From assembly GCA_934725685.1 (NCBI GenBank), contig CAKVBX010000046.1:1-12343 (forward strand): a stretch of DNA of 12,343 bases, in the 5' to 3' direction. The stretch's first letter is position 1. Every line of letters begins with the position of its first letter. This document shows positions 6,589-12,343 of the stretch, piece after piece. Origin of the DNA: an uncultured Bacilli bacterium (GTDB lineage Bacteria; Bacillota_I; Bacilli_A; RFN20; CAG-288). The notes under the pieces are model-generated. The model had not been told where the DNA came from, searched no databases, and worked only from the letters and a program-made list of their open reading frames with translations. The position numbers were made by a program, and so were the translations under genes.

Positions 6589-8397
6589 ATGAAAAACAAG
6601 TCGAAACTTCTGTTTGTTCCTCTTCTCACCCTGTCTTTGATTGCCTGCGGCGGAAATCCTAATACGGAAAAAACGACCGAGACCAAGCCGACGGAGGCTC
6701 ATACCGAAAACAAGACGGAGAGACCGGCTCCCGTCGAAGACGATAAAGTCCATATCATCGTCCTCGCCGGCCAGAGCGGTGCAAGAGGCAAGGCGCACAA
6801 CAGTGATCTTTCTGATGAAGAAAAACAGCCCAATGAGACCGTCGACATCCTCCAGGATGGCCTTACGATGCCGCAGCTCAACAATATTCCGGAGACGGTG
6901 AGCGGCACTTTGACCTCCGTCAAACCTGGCTTTGGTGATTCTGCCTCCGAATTCGGACCGGAACTCGGTATGGCCAAGGCGATGGCTTCCCGTTTCCCCA
7001 AGGATGGCAAGACGAGAAAATCCGTCATCGTCAAATATACGGCCTGCGGTTCCACCTTCACCGACCACTGGTATTCCAAATCTTTAATCGATGACGATAA
7101 CCTCTCCGTCAAGCTTCAGATGAATCAGATCAGGGAGGACAAGAACGGCAATCCGACCGGTCCCCTCACGAACAACCTTTATCAGCTTGTGGACAAGGCC
7201 ATCGAAGATCTGAAGACCGAAGGCTATGAATCCGTCATCGACGGCGTTGTCTTCTGCCACGGCGAACAGGATGCCAAGTTCGAGGACAATATGGACATCT
7301 ATGCTTCCGCCCTGAACTATTTTATTCAGGATTTCCGCGATTATTACAACATGCCTGAACTTCCTTTTGTCGTCTCCGAAGCACAAACCAACTCTGCAAG
7401 ATACGCCAATAAGCTCCGTCAGATTCAGTTTGATGCCTCCAATTCCATCGTTGACTACCTCTCCACCGATGATCTCTATACCAACACCTTCGAGCCTTGG
7501 CACTTCGGTGCGGAAAGCAACATCATCCTCGGCGAGAGAATGGCGGAGGCGGTCATCTTCCGCAATGATAACCGTAAGATTGAATCCTTCAATCTGGAAG
7601 ATAGCTATCACATCGCTTTGAACCACGGCGAAAACGTTCCTAAATACGTCGAGGCCAATTTCTCCAACGGAACGACCGGCATTGTCCCGATTTCGTTCCC
7701 GGACGGTGTCGATGACAAGACAGTCGGTACTAAAGAGGTCCGTATCACCAGCGTAACCAACTGGGGAGAAGCCTCTGCTACGATGAATCTCGTCGTCGAT
7801 GAGCTCCCTTATGTCGACGGAAAAACCAATGATTGGTCTGGAAAACTAAATAAGATCAATGATAAGGTCTCTGTCGGTTTCAAGACGACGGATGACGGTC
7901 TCTATGTGCGTGCCGAAGTCAAAGATCCGGAGCTCTGGACCGACGGCGAGGCCTGGGAGAGCGGCGACATGGGCCAGAAGGACGAAAACGACGACCTCGA
8001 ACTCTATCTCACCAACACGACCGCAAATGAGTCGATGGCCGTCTTTCTCTCCTCTGCCAATCTCTTACGTGTCTACGACAAAGGCGTCACAAGCTATAGT
8101 CCCCGCGAAAATCTGATTTATTCGAAGATTGTCACCGGTGCCGAGTACCATGTCCGTACGACAGGCGAAGTCAATGTCATCGGCGGCGGAAAAGACTGCA
8201 CTGGCATGACGATGGAACTCTATCTTCCTTATGAAGAACTCGGTCTTGAAAAGGACGGTCTTCAGGTGATGGCTTCCTATTCCGATGTCAGCAAAGAAGA
8301 AGGAAAGAAGAAAACGGCTCTTGTCACCGGCTTTGATGGCGGTGATGCAAGCCGTACGAATCTTGACAATTATCGTCTGCTCAGCGATCTGATCTAA
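6589..8397 (+). CDS. Lipoprotein carbohydrate acetylesterase: SASA domain + Ig-like (Big_4) + CBM9-like module
   Basis: 602 residues. The leader ends at SLIAC with Cys20, then a Thr/Glu/Pro linker to about 50. The SASA domain (sialate O-acetylesterase / CE6 acetylxylan-esterase type, SGNH superfamily) covers about 53-325: GQSGARG at 61-67 with nucleophile Ser63, EFGPELGMAKAMA at 121-133, KYTACGSTFTDHW at 149-161, FCHGEQDA at 222-229, and His305 (PWHFG). The block V motif differs from the usual W-x-QGE-x-D: Trp becomes Phe222 and Gln becomes His224, while Gly225, Glu226 and Asp228 remain. About 335-404 matches an Ig-like Big_4 repeat (VPKYVEANFSNGTTGIVPISF). About 405-600 resembles family 9 carbohydrate-binding domains (YVDGKTNDW, LYVRAEVKDPELW, NDDLELYL). 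The likely role is removal of acetyl groups from xylan or pectic side chains at the cell surface so that the GH43 enzymes can act. The exact ester substrate is unknown; true sialate esterase activity is possible but does not fit the neighbours. Confidence 0.85.
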   Translation: MKNKSKLLFVPLLTLSLIACGGNPNTEKTTETKPTEAHTENKTERPAPVEDDKVHIIVLAGQSGARGKAHNSDLSDEEKQPNETVDILQDGLTMPQLNNIPETVSGTLTSVKPGFGDSASEFGPELGMAKAMASRFPKDGKTRKSVIVKYTACGSTFTDHWYSKSLIDDDNLSVKLQMNQIREDKNGNPTGPLTNNLYQLVDKAIEDLKTEGYESVIDGVVFCHGEQDAKFEDNMDIYASALNYFIQDFRDYYNMPELPFVVSEAQTNSARYANKLRQIQFDASNSIVDYLSTDDLYTNTFEPWHFGAESNIILGERMAEAVIFRNDNRKIESFNLEDSYHIALNHGENVPKYVEANFSNGTTGIVPISFPDGVDDKTVGTKEVRITSVTNWGEASATMNLVVDELPYVDGKTNDWSGKLNKINDKVSVGFKTTDDGLYVRAEVKDPELWTDGEAWESGDMGQKDENDDLELYLTNTTANESMAVFLSSANLLRVYDKGVTSYSPRENLIYSKIVTGAEYHVRTTGEVNVIGGGKDCTGMTMELYLPYEELGLEKDGLQVMASYSDVSKEEGKKKTALVTGFDGGDASRTNLDNYRLLSDLI

Positions 8398-8404
8398 ACA
8401 TTGT

Positions 8405-8410
8405 GGAAAG
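8405..8410 (+). promoter_or_regulatory. Ribosome binding site GGAAAG that decides the downstream start
   Basis: GGAAAG ends 8 nt before ATG 8419. An in-frame TTG at 8401 would extend the protein by six residues, but it lies before this site and has no ribosome site of its own. The ATG at 8419 is therefore preferred. Confidence 0.65.
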
Positions 8411-8418
8411 TGACTATC

Positions 8419-9606
8419 ATGAAACCTAAAAGTGTAATCGGTGCCGATCCGTATATTCTCAAAGACCCGAAATCCGGAAAATTCTTCTGCTATGCGACCG
8501 GCGGAGACGACAAAGCTCCGTTTCTCGTCTATCAGAGTGAGGATCTTATCCATTGGGATTTTATCGGAAATGGTCTTTCCCGGGAAAAGAATGATTGGGG
8601 AAAAGGATGGTTCTGGGCGCCGGAAGTCTACTATAATCCGAACAACGACCATTACTATATGTTCTACTCTGCCTTGGTGAGAGATGATCTCGTCGGCAAG
8701 TATTTCGGAGAACGCGATTTCATCGAATGCTGCAAAATCGGCGTCGCTGTTTCTAAAAGACCGGAAGGGCCTTTTGTCAACATTGAGGACCATCCGATTG
8801 ACTATTATCCTTTCGATCCCAATTATCGGGATATCGACCGCGTCACCAAGGAACCTTTTTCCAAGGATGCCGCTGAATTTGATGTGAACGCTCTCCCGAG
8901 AGGGGTCTATATCCCCTCCATCGATGCCGATTTCTTCATCGATGCCGATCAGCGGATGTATCTCTATTATTCCCGTTGCTGCTATCGTAACTGCCTTTTG
9001 GACAGAAAACTCGGAAAATATATCGAGGAGAGCAATATTCTCGGCGTCGAACTCGAACCCGATTTCTGGTTTGACAAGGCGGCGAGTACCCAGCCGACAA
9101 TCAAAAAGGATTATGTCGGTTACGGAGAGGATGGTAGAAGAGAGGATAAGTTTGTTCAGATTCTTTCCTACCACCAGGAACCTCAGGAATGGGAAAACGG
9201 CCATGTAAACGATTATGAGACAAGTCATCATGAGAAACATAATCGCAGATGGTCCGAAGGTTCGATGACGGTTCCTTATGTCTTCGAAGGAAAGAAGAAG
9301 TATCTTCTTTTCTATTCCTGCAACAATTATCAGAATGCCCTATATGGTGTCGGTGTCGCCTTTGCGGATGTTCCGATGGAACATTTCAAGAAGTACGGCA
9401 AGAACCCGATCATCCATCAGATTCCGGAGATGCCGCTCTATTCCACCGGACACGGCTGTGTGGTGGAAAAGGACGGCCAACCTTATTATTTCTTCCACGG
9501 CAGGGAGAACTGTTCTGAAAAGAGAACCTGTTATCTTGCCAAACTCCATATTGAATCGGAAGACAATATCTATGTGAGCGATATCACTCACTGTGTCGCA
9601 GAGTAG
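8419..9606 (+). CDS. Leaderless GH43 glycosidase
   Basis: 395 residues without a signal peptide; the propeller starts at once (SVIGADPYIL), so the enzyme is expected in the cytoplasm. Likely catalytic residues, counting from ATG 8419, are Asp10 (GADPYIL, base), Asp169 (SIDADFF, modulator) and Glu280 (WSEGSM, acid), with His345 (STGHGCV). FWAPEVYYNP at 65-74 is the usual blade-two signature. Compared with a minimal propeller there are extra loops at about 92-160 and 180-270 (for example the acidic/His-rich VNDYETSHHEKHNRRW before the acid). It contains 11 cysteines, including the pairs 104-105 and 187-188, which is high for GH43 and is compatible with a reducing cytosol. It sits 21 nt after the esterase stop and ends 22 nt before the next start, so it is co-transcribed. 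It probably removes terminal xylose or arabinose from imported oligosaccharides. Linkage specificity cannot be read from the sequence. Confidence 0.85.
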   Translation: MKPKSVIGADPYILKDPKSGKFFCYATGGDDKAPFLVYQSEDLIHWDFIGNGLSREKNDWGKGWFWAPEVYYNPNNDHYYMFYSALVRDDLVGKYFGERDFIECCKIGVAVSKRPEGPFVNIEDHPIDYYPFDPNYRDIDRVTKEPFSKDAAEFDVNALPRGVYIPSIDADFFIDADQRMYLYYSRCCYRNCLLDRKLGKYIEESNILGVELEPDFWFDKAASTQPTIKKDYVGYGEDGRREDKFVQILSYHQEPQEWENGHVNDYETSHHEKHNRRWSEGSMTVPYVFEGKKKYLLFYSCNNYQNALYGVGVAFADVPMEHFKKYGKNPIIHQIPEMPLYSTGHGCVVEKDGQPYYFFHGRENCSEKRTCYLAKLHIESEDNIYVSDITHCVAE

Positions 9607-9610
9607 TTTT

Positions 9611-9619
9611 GAGAAAGGA
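9611..9619 (+). promoter_or_regulatory. Ribosome binding site GAGAAAGGA that decides the downstream start
   Basis: The site ends 9 nt before ATG 9629. An upstream in-frame GTG at 9593 lies inside the preceding gene and would add 12 polar residues ahead of the lipoprotein leader, which would spoil a normal signal peptide. The ATG at 9629 is therefore used. Confidence 0.75.
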
Positions 9620-9628
9620 ATTCATCTC

Positions 9629-11227
9629 ATGAAAAAGAATGCATTGTCTCTGTCGTTACTCTCCCTTCTGCTCTTGGTGGGGTGCGGAGGAAATTCCGAT
9701 ACGGAAAAGCCGACGGAGACTCCTTCGACGGAAGCTAAGCCTACTGAAAACGTGACTGAGACTCCTTCCACGGAAAAGCCGACGGATACGGCAAGCGAAG
9801 CCATCGATTACGGAACGCTCACCTTCGGTTTCCACCGTGTCAGAGAAGGCTATACGAGAAAAATCAAACCGCATTTTTCCAATCCCGATTATGCCGATGA
9901 AGTGCTTCATTATGAATCCGCCGATCCGGAGACGCTCACCATCGATGAAGATGGTACGATGCACGGCCTCAAGGCCGGCACGGTCAAGGTGACGGTCACC
10001 AGCGAACATTTCGCGAAGACTTCGTTCTATGCCGCTGTCGCTTCCGACAGCAAGTTCAAGAGCCAGGTCCAGGCCCGTTTCAATGCCTATTCCAACAAGG
10101 ATTATCCGGTAGAGGGAAGAACCCTGTTTGCCGGTGATTCCTTCTTCGATACGCAGTTCTGGTCCAATTTCTATTCTTCTTATTACGGAAGCTATAACAC
10201 TTATACCATGGGTATCTCTGCCACGCAGGCCGAGGACTGGTATTATTATGCGACCAAGCTTCTCATCCCCTTTGAACCGGAAAACATCGTGTTCCATCTC
10301 GGCACCAATGACATCAATGATGCCCATCTCTCCGGAGAAGCGACCTTCTCCAACCTGGAGAGCATCTTCGAGGAAATCCACGCCGAACTTCCTGAGACAA
10401 AGATCTATATTTTCGGTATCGAACCCTCCACGACGTTCTCTCAGAACTTGGATAAGGAAATTGCATGCAATGCCTTGACCAAAGAGTACTGTGCTGCCAA
10501 CGATTTCATGACCTACCTCGATTCCCCTTCCAAGTTCATGAATGCTGCCGGTAACGGAGCGGACGGAAGCCTTCTTCGCGACGGACTCCATCCGAAGTTG
10601 GAGAACTATACCATTTTCGACAACCTTCTCAAGGAAGCCGGACTTACGATGACGAAACTTGAGAATCAACCTGAGGAAAAGAAGAACCATTTCATCACGC
10701 TTAACACGGACAGTGACTTCTTTGTCACCAGAAACGAAGAGGAGACTTCCATCACGGTCGATGGCATCACCTCCGGCCAGAATGCGACGCCGAACCGTGT
10801 CTTCTATTCTACGGATTACACCAATATGTATAAGGGTGATCTCATGATCCAGGGCAAAGTCCGCTATGAAAAGCCTTCCTCCGGGAATCACTTCCTCGAA
10901 TTCTATTTCGGACAGAATCCGGGCGACTGGCAGACTTCGACGAACTTCCAGTTCCTTCTCTGGAATGAAGATGCCAAGGTCTTCAATGTCGATAAAGGTG
11001 TCCAGAAGGTCAACAAGGATACTGATTACGATTTCACCGCCATCCTTTTGGATAACAAGGCGTATATGAAATTCAATGGTTATTGGTACTATAAGAACTT
11101 AGGATCCGCTTCCGGTTTCTCCTTCTCTGCGGAATCCACAAGCGGAACGATTTCTTCGCTTTCTGTGACGACCGATAAGGCCAGTATCAGCAAGGCCGTT
11201 CCTGCTTCCCCGGAATATACGTTCTGA
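9629..11227 (+). CDS. Lipoprotein SGNH/GDSL esterase with N-terminal Ig-like and C-terminal jelly-roll domains
   Basis: 532 residues. The leader ends at LLVGC with Cys19, followed by a Thr/Pro/Glu/Ser linker (about 21-58) built from repeats. Residues about 62-137 resemble a Big_2 Ig-like domain (SADPETLTIDEDGTMHGLKAG, then TVKVTV). The SGNH hydrolase core runs about 150-340, with block I LFAGDSFFD (Ser171), block II Gly195, block III HLGTNDIND (Asn227) and block V LLRDGLHPK (Asp318, His321). All four signature blocks are intact, so the enzyme should be active. About 353-515 is a beta-rich domain (FLEFYFGQNPGDW, KAYMKFNGYWYY) that looks like a concanavalin/LamG-type sugar-binding sandwich. Probable function is de-esterification (acetyl or similar) of plant polysaccharide outside the cell. 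It differs in subfamily from the SASA esterase in this block, so the two may act on different ester positions. It is the last gene before the terminator. Substrate is inferred only from context. Confidence 0.82.
   Translation: MKKNALSLSLLSLLLLVGCGGNSDTEKPTETPSTEAKPTENVTETPSTEKPTDTASEAIDYGTLTFGFHRVREGYTRKIKPHFSNPDYADEVLHYESADPETLTIDEDGTMHGLKAGTVKVTVTSEHFAKTSFYAAVASDSKFKSQVQARFNAYSNKDYPVEGRTLFAGDSFFDTQFWSNFYSSYYGSYNTYTMGISATQAEDWYYYATKLLIPFEPENIVFHLGTNDINDAHLSGEATFSNLESIFEEIHAELPETKIYIFGIEPSTTFSQNLDKEIACNALTKEYCAANDFMTYLDSPSKFMNAAGNGADGSLLRDGLHPKLENYTIFDNLLKEAGLTMTKLENQPEEKKNHFITLNTDSDFFVTRNEEETSITVDGITSGQNATPNRVFYSTDYTNMYKGDLMIQGKVRYEKPSSGNHFLEFYFGQNPGDWQTSTNFQFLLWNEDAKVFNVDKGVQKVNKDTDYDFTAILLDNKAYMKFNGYWYYKNLGSASGFSFSAESTSGTISSLSVTTDKASISKAVPASPEYTF
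9701..9786 (+). repeat. Internal direct repeats encoding the lipoprotein linker
   Basis: The 17-mer ACGGAAAAGCCGACGGA occurs exactly at 9701-9717 and 9770-9786. GAGACTCCTTCGACGGAA at 9716-9733 recurs at 9758-9775 with one change. Together they encode repeats of TEKPT and TETPSTE in the tether between the lipid anchor and the Ig-like domain. Such repeats can change length by slippage and so lengthen or shorten the tether. Confidence 0.75.
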
Positions 11228-11238
11228 ATTACGGCGAC

Positions 11239-11290
11239 AAAAAAGGCTGCCTGATGCCAGAAACAAACTGGCGACAGGCAGCCCTTTTTT
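11239..11290. terminator. Bidirectional intrinsic terminator between convergent operons
   Basis: GGCTGCCTG at 11245-11253 pairs perfectly with CAGGCAGCC at 11275-11283. A symmetric 2x2 internal loop (AT/GA) follows, then GCCAG (11256-11260) pairs with CTGGC (11268-11272), leaving the 7-nt loop AAACAAA. A run of six T follows the + strand stem (11285-11290). Six A precede it (11239-11244) and give a T-run on the - strand. The hairpin therefore suits termination of the esterase gene ending at 11227 and of the - strand lipoprotein gene ending at 11341. Confidence 0.92.
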
Positions 11291-11340
11291 ATGATGGAAA
11301 GAAGATGGCAACGATCAACAATTCATTGACCGGCTGCTCG

Positions 11341-11802
11341 TCAATTCTCTATGATTGGATCGACGATAAACGCATCTCCATAACAAACCTGTTTATCATT
11401 ATACATGAGGTAGACGCTGACGAGATTCCCTTCCTTTGTCGGATAGGCAACCCAGATGACTCCGCTCGAATTGAAACCATCCGGTACCCCGACAATCTTT
11501 GCGACATCGAAAATATCCATGAAAGGGGTCAGACGATAGAAATCATAGACGGATGGCAGTGTGGTCGGATAGGATTCTATCTTTGTTATTGTTGCTGTAA
11601 ATGGGGCATCCGCAACGAGATATCCTCTATTTCCATATTTGAAGAAATATACGTTTCCTACCATACGATAATCAATGTTTTCGTAAAGGAAACGATGGAA
11701 TTCAATGCTAGAATCCCCGACTTTATATGGTAACTTGTCAGATCGATTGCAACCGGAACTAAGTAGGAGAGGCAACAGAAGCAATAATTTTAGTTTTTTC
11801 AT
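11341..11802 (-). CDS. Small lipoprotein, tandem paralogue, possibly BamE/SmpA-like fold
   Basis: 153 residues. The leader MKKLKLLLLLPLLLSSGC gives Cys18 as the lipidated residue. The mature part carries IESYP at 75-79, then LTPFMDIFDVAKIVGVPD at 91-108. That last segment has the helix-turn pattern G/T-M/F-x-x-x-[DE]-V-x-x-x-x-G-x-P seen in SmpA/OmlA/BamE-like domains. A strand-rich end follows. The neighbouring lipoprotein shares IxSYP, the F-[DE]-[IV] helix, G-[IV]-PD, a Ser-Ser pair just after it, and the closing S-[IV]-x-[FL] strand, so the two are clear paralogues. AAGGAG lies 7 nt upstream of the ATG. It is the promoter-distal gene of the - strand array and ends 50 nt before the shared terminator. 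I do not recognise a named family and assign no function; the fold suggestion is tentative. Confidence 0.75.
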   Translation of the reverse strand: MKKLKLLLLLPLLLSSGCNRSDKLPYKVGDSSIEFHRFLYENIDYRMVGNVYFFKYGNRGYLVADAPFTATITKIESYPTTLPSVYDFYRLTPFMDIFDVAKIVGVPDGFNSSGVIWVAYPTKEGNLVSVYLMYNDKQVCYGDAFIVDPIIEN

Positions 11803-11809
11803 TTGTTTT

Positions 11810-11815
11810 CTCCTT
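11810..11815 (-). promoter_or_regulatory. Ribosome binding site AAGGAG overlapping the upstream stop
   Basis: On the - strand the preceding gene's stop and this site merge as TAAGGAG, 7 nt from the ATG at 11802. It supports both the start choice and translational coupling of the two lipoproteins. Confidence 0.8.
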
Positions 11816-12239
11816 ATGTCGCATGAAAAATATGGGTGTCATCGTGAATGAAGTGAATAGATCCTGCCGATTTACCATCGATGGAGTAAAAGAAATAACA
11901 CGATGAGCTTTTCGTTGAATCCGGAATCCCGAAATGTTCGACGATTTCAAAGACGGTCATCCCTGCGACATAGATGTCGAAGGTAGTCTTTGTCAGTGTG
12001 ACGAGAGGATAGGACCGGATTTCCTCGATGGTCCGATAGTCGTCACTTCTTCGGATGGCGTGTGCTCTTCCGTTCTCTTTGTAGAGGACATAATCCTTGC
12101 ATTCGACCGGGTCAATTTTCTCTTTTTCGAAGTAGTTCCACATGGTTCTGTAGTCATCCCCTCGCTTCAGTCCTGTGGTCTTTCCACAGGAGACCATCGG
12201 GAGGAACAGGGAGAACAGAAAGATGATTTTCGTTTTCAT
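11814..12239 (-). CDS. Small lipoprotein, tandem paralogue, possibly BamE/SmpA-like fold
   Basis: 141 residues from the ATG at 12239. A longer reading from 12311 would place 24 basic residues before the leader and overlap the upstream gene, so it is rejected. The leader MKTKIIFLFSLFLPMVSC gives Cys18, the same position as in its neighbour. GMTVFEIVEHFGIPD at 93-107 is the clearest match here to the SmpA/OmlA/BamE-type G-M-T-x-x-E motif. IRSYP at 74-78, SSSCYFFY at 111-118 and SIHFIHDD at 127-134 align with the next gene, though overall identity is low, so the duplication is old. Eleven nt separate the two reading frames. The function is unknown. In Proteobacteria the fold belongs to outer-membrane assembly, which would not apply to a Gram-positive cell, so only the fold resemblance is proposed. 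Confidence 0.75.
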   Translation of the reverse strand: MKTKIIFLFSLFLPMVSCGKTTGLKRGDDYRTMWNYFEKEKIDPVECKDYVLYKENGRAHAIRRSDDYRTIEEIRSYPLVTLTKTTFDIYVAGMTVFEIVEHFGIPDSTKSSSCYFFYSIDGKSAGSIHFIHDDTHIFHAT

Positions 12240-12246
12240 GATGGCG

Positions 12247-12254
12247 TCCCCTTT
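12247..12254 (-). promoter_or_regulatory. Ribosome binding site AAAGGGGA next to the upstream stop
   Basis: On the - strand the stop of the upstream partial gene runs into this site as TGAAAGGGGA, 7 nt before ATG 12239. It supports the shorter start of the lipoprotein and repeats the stop-within-ribosome-site layout seen at 11810-11816. Confidence 0.65.
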
Positions 12255-12343
12255 CAGTATGGGTAAGTATAGTCTGAGACATAGAGATCGGTATATCCGG
12301 GACAGCAGCAATAGAGGTAATCCCCGTAGTAGAAGAAAGTGAC
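12254..12343 (-). CDS. C-terminal end of a third small protein, probably another paralogue
   Basis: This 29-codon open frame enters from the right edge and ends at TGA (12256-12254). Its peptide starts VTFFYYGDYLYCCC and ends in YVSDYTYPY. Its hydrophobic/polar alternation matches the last strand of the two downstream lipoproteins (SVYLMYNDKQVC and SIHFIHDDTHIF). The 14-nt gap to the next start and the shared stop/ribosome-site layout suggest one operon. The fragment is short, so both its reality and its family are moderate calls. The bulk of the gene, including any leader, lies outside the window. Confidence 0.5.
   Translation of the reverse strand, partial: VTFFYYGDYLYCCCPGYTDLYVSDYTYPY

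Noticed and set aside
1237..10891. Very long antisense open frames opposite several sugar genes (about 350-450 codons each, e.g. 1237-2301, 2448-3809, 8065-9240, 9656-10891)
   Set aside because: All are in exact codon register with the real gene. They arise because the sense codons TTA, CTA and TCA, which would be antisense stops, are rare here. The sense proteins have clear families and ribosome sites.
11254..11733. A 159-codon + strand frame beginning inside the terminator hairpin
   Set aside because: It overlaps the convincing - strand lipoprotein, starts in the stem, has no ribosome site and no recognisable motif.
12240..12311. Longer start for the 141-residue lipoprotein
   Set aside because: It adds a basic segment before a normal leader and overlaps the upstream open frame; AAAGGGGA supports 12239.
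1..12343. CRISPR array, tRNA, rRNA, transposase or phage genes
   Set aside because: No regularly spaced repeats, no cloverleaf or rRNA-like stretches, and no recombinase or phage motifs were seen on either strand.

Overview
The window is one end of a plant-polysaccharide utilisation locus, most likely from a Gram-positive, gut- or rumen-type bacterium of the Bacilli/Mycoplasmatota neighbourhood. That placement is an inference. It rests on the many short-leader lipoproteins, strong AGGAGG-type ribosome sites, a cytosolic MsmK/UgpC-type sugar-transport ATPase carrying a large central insertion like those I recall from Mollicutes-related lineages, and G+C that looks near half by eye. TGA is used as a stop (for example at 1203-1205 and 11225-11227) and TGG encodes Trp, so this is not a Mycoplasma-type code with UGA read as Trp.

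Positions 3-11227 (+ strand) hold a tightly packed, probably co-transcribed block. It starts with the C-terminal part of an ABC sugar-importer ATPase. Then come a lipoprotein endo-arabinanase (GH43), a lipoprotein GH43 with an F5/8-type C-terminal domain, and a long leaderless GH43 with several beta-sandwich domains. After a 109-nt gap, the only sizeable one in the block, follow a lipoprotein esterase (SASA + Ig-like + CBM9), a leaderless GH43, and a lipoprotein SGNH esterase (Ig-like + GDSL + jelly roll). The 109-nt gap holds a candidate promoter and an imperfect palindrome. A strong hairpin terminator with T-runs on both sides closes the block at 11239-11290.

Positions 11341-12343 (- strand) hold a convergent array of at least two, probably three, small paralogous lipoproteins. 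They have a GMT-x-x-E / G-x-PD signature reminiscent of the SmpA/OmlA/BamE-like fold. They look unrelated to the sugar genes.

Inferred division of labour: the four lipoproteins act on the outer face of the membrane, where the arabinanase cuts arabinan chains, the two SGNH-type esterases remove acyl groups that block glycosidases, and the GH43-F5/8 protein trims side chains. The released oligosaccharides enter by an ABC importer whose ATPase ends at 1205. The two leaderless GH43 enzymes finish them in the cytoplasm. Arabinan or arabinoxylan is the likely substrate class, but sequence alone does not fix the exact linkage specificity of the non-arabinanase GH43s or the esterases.
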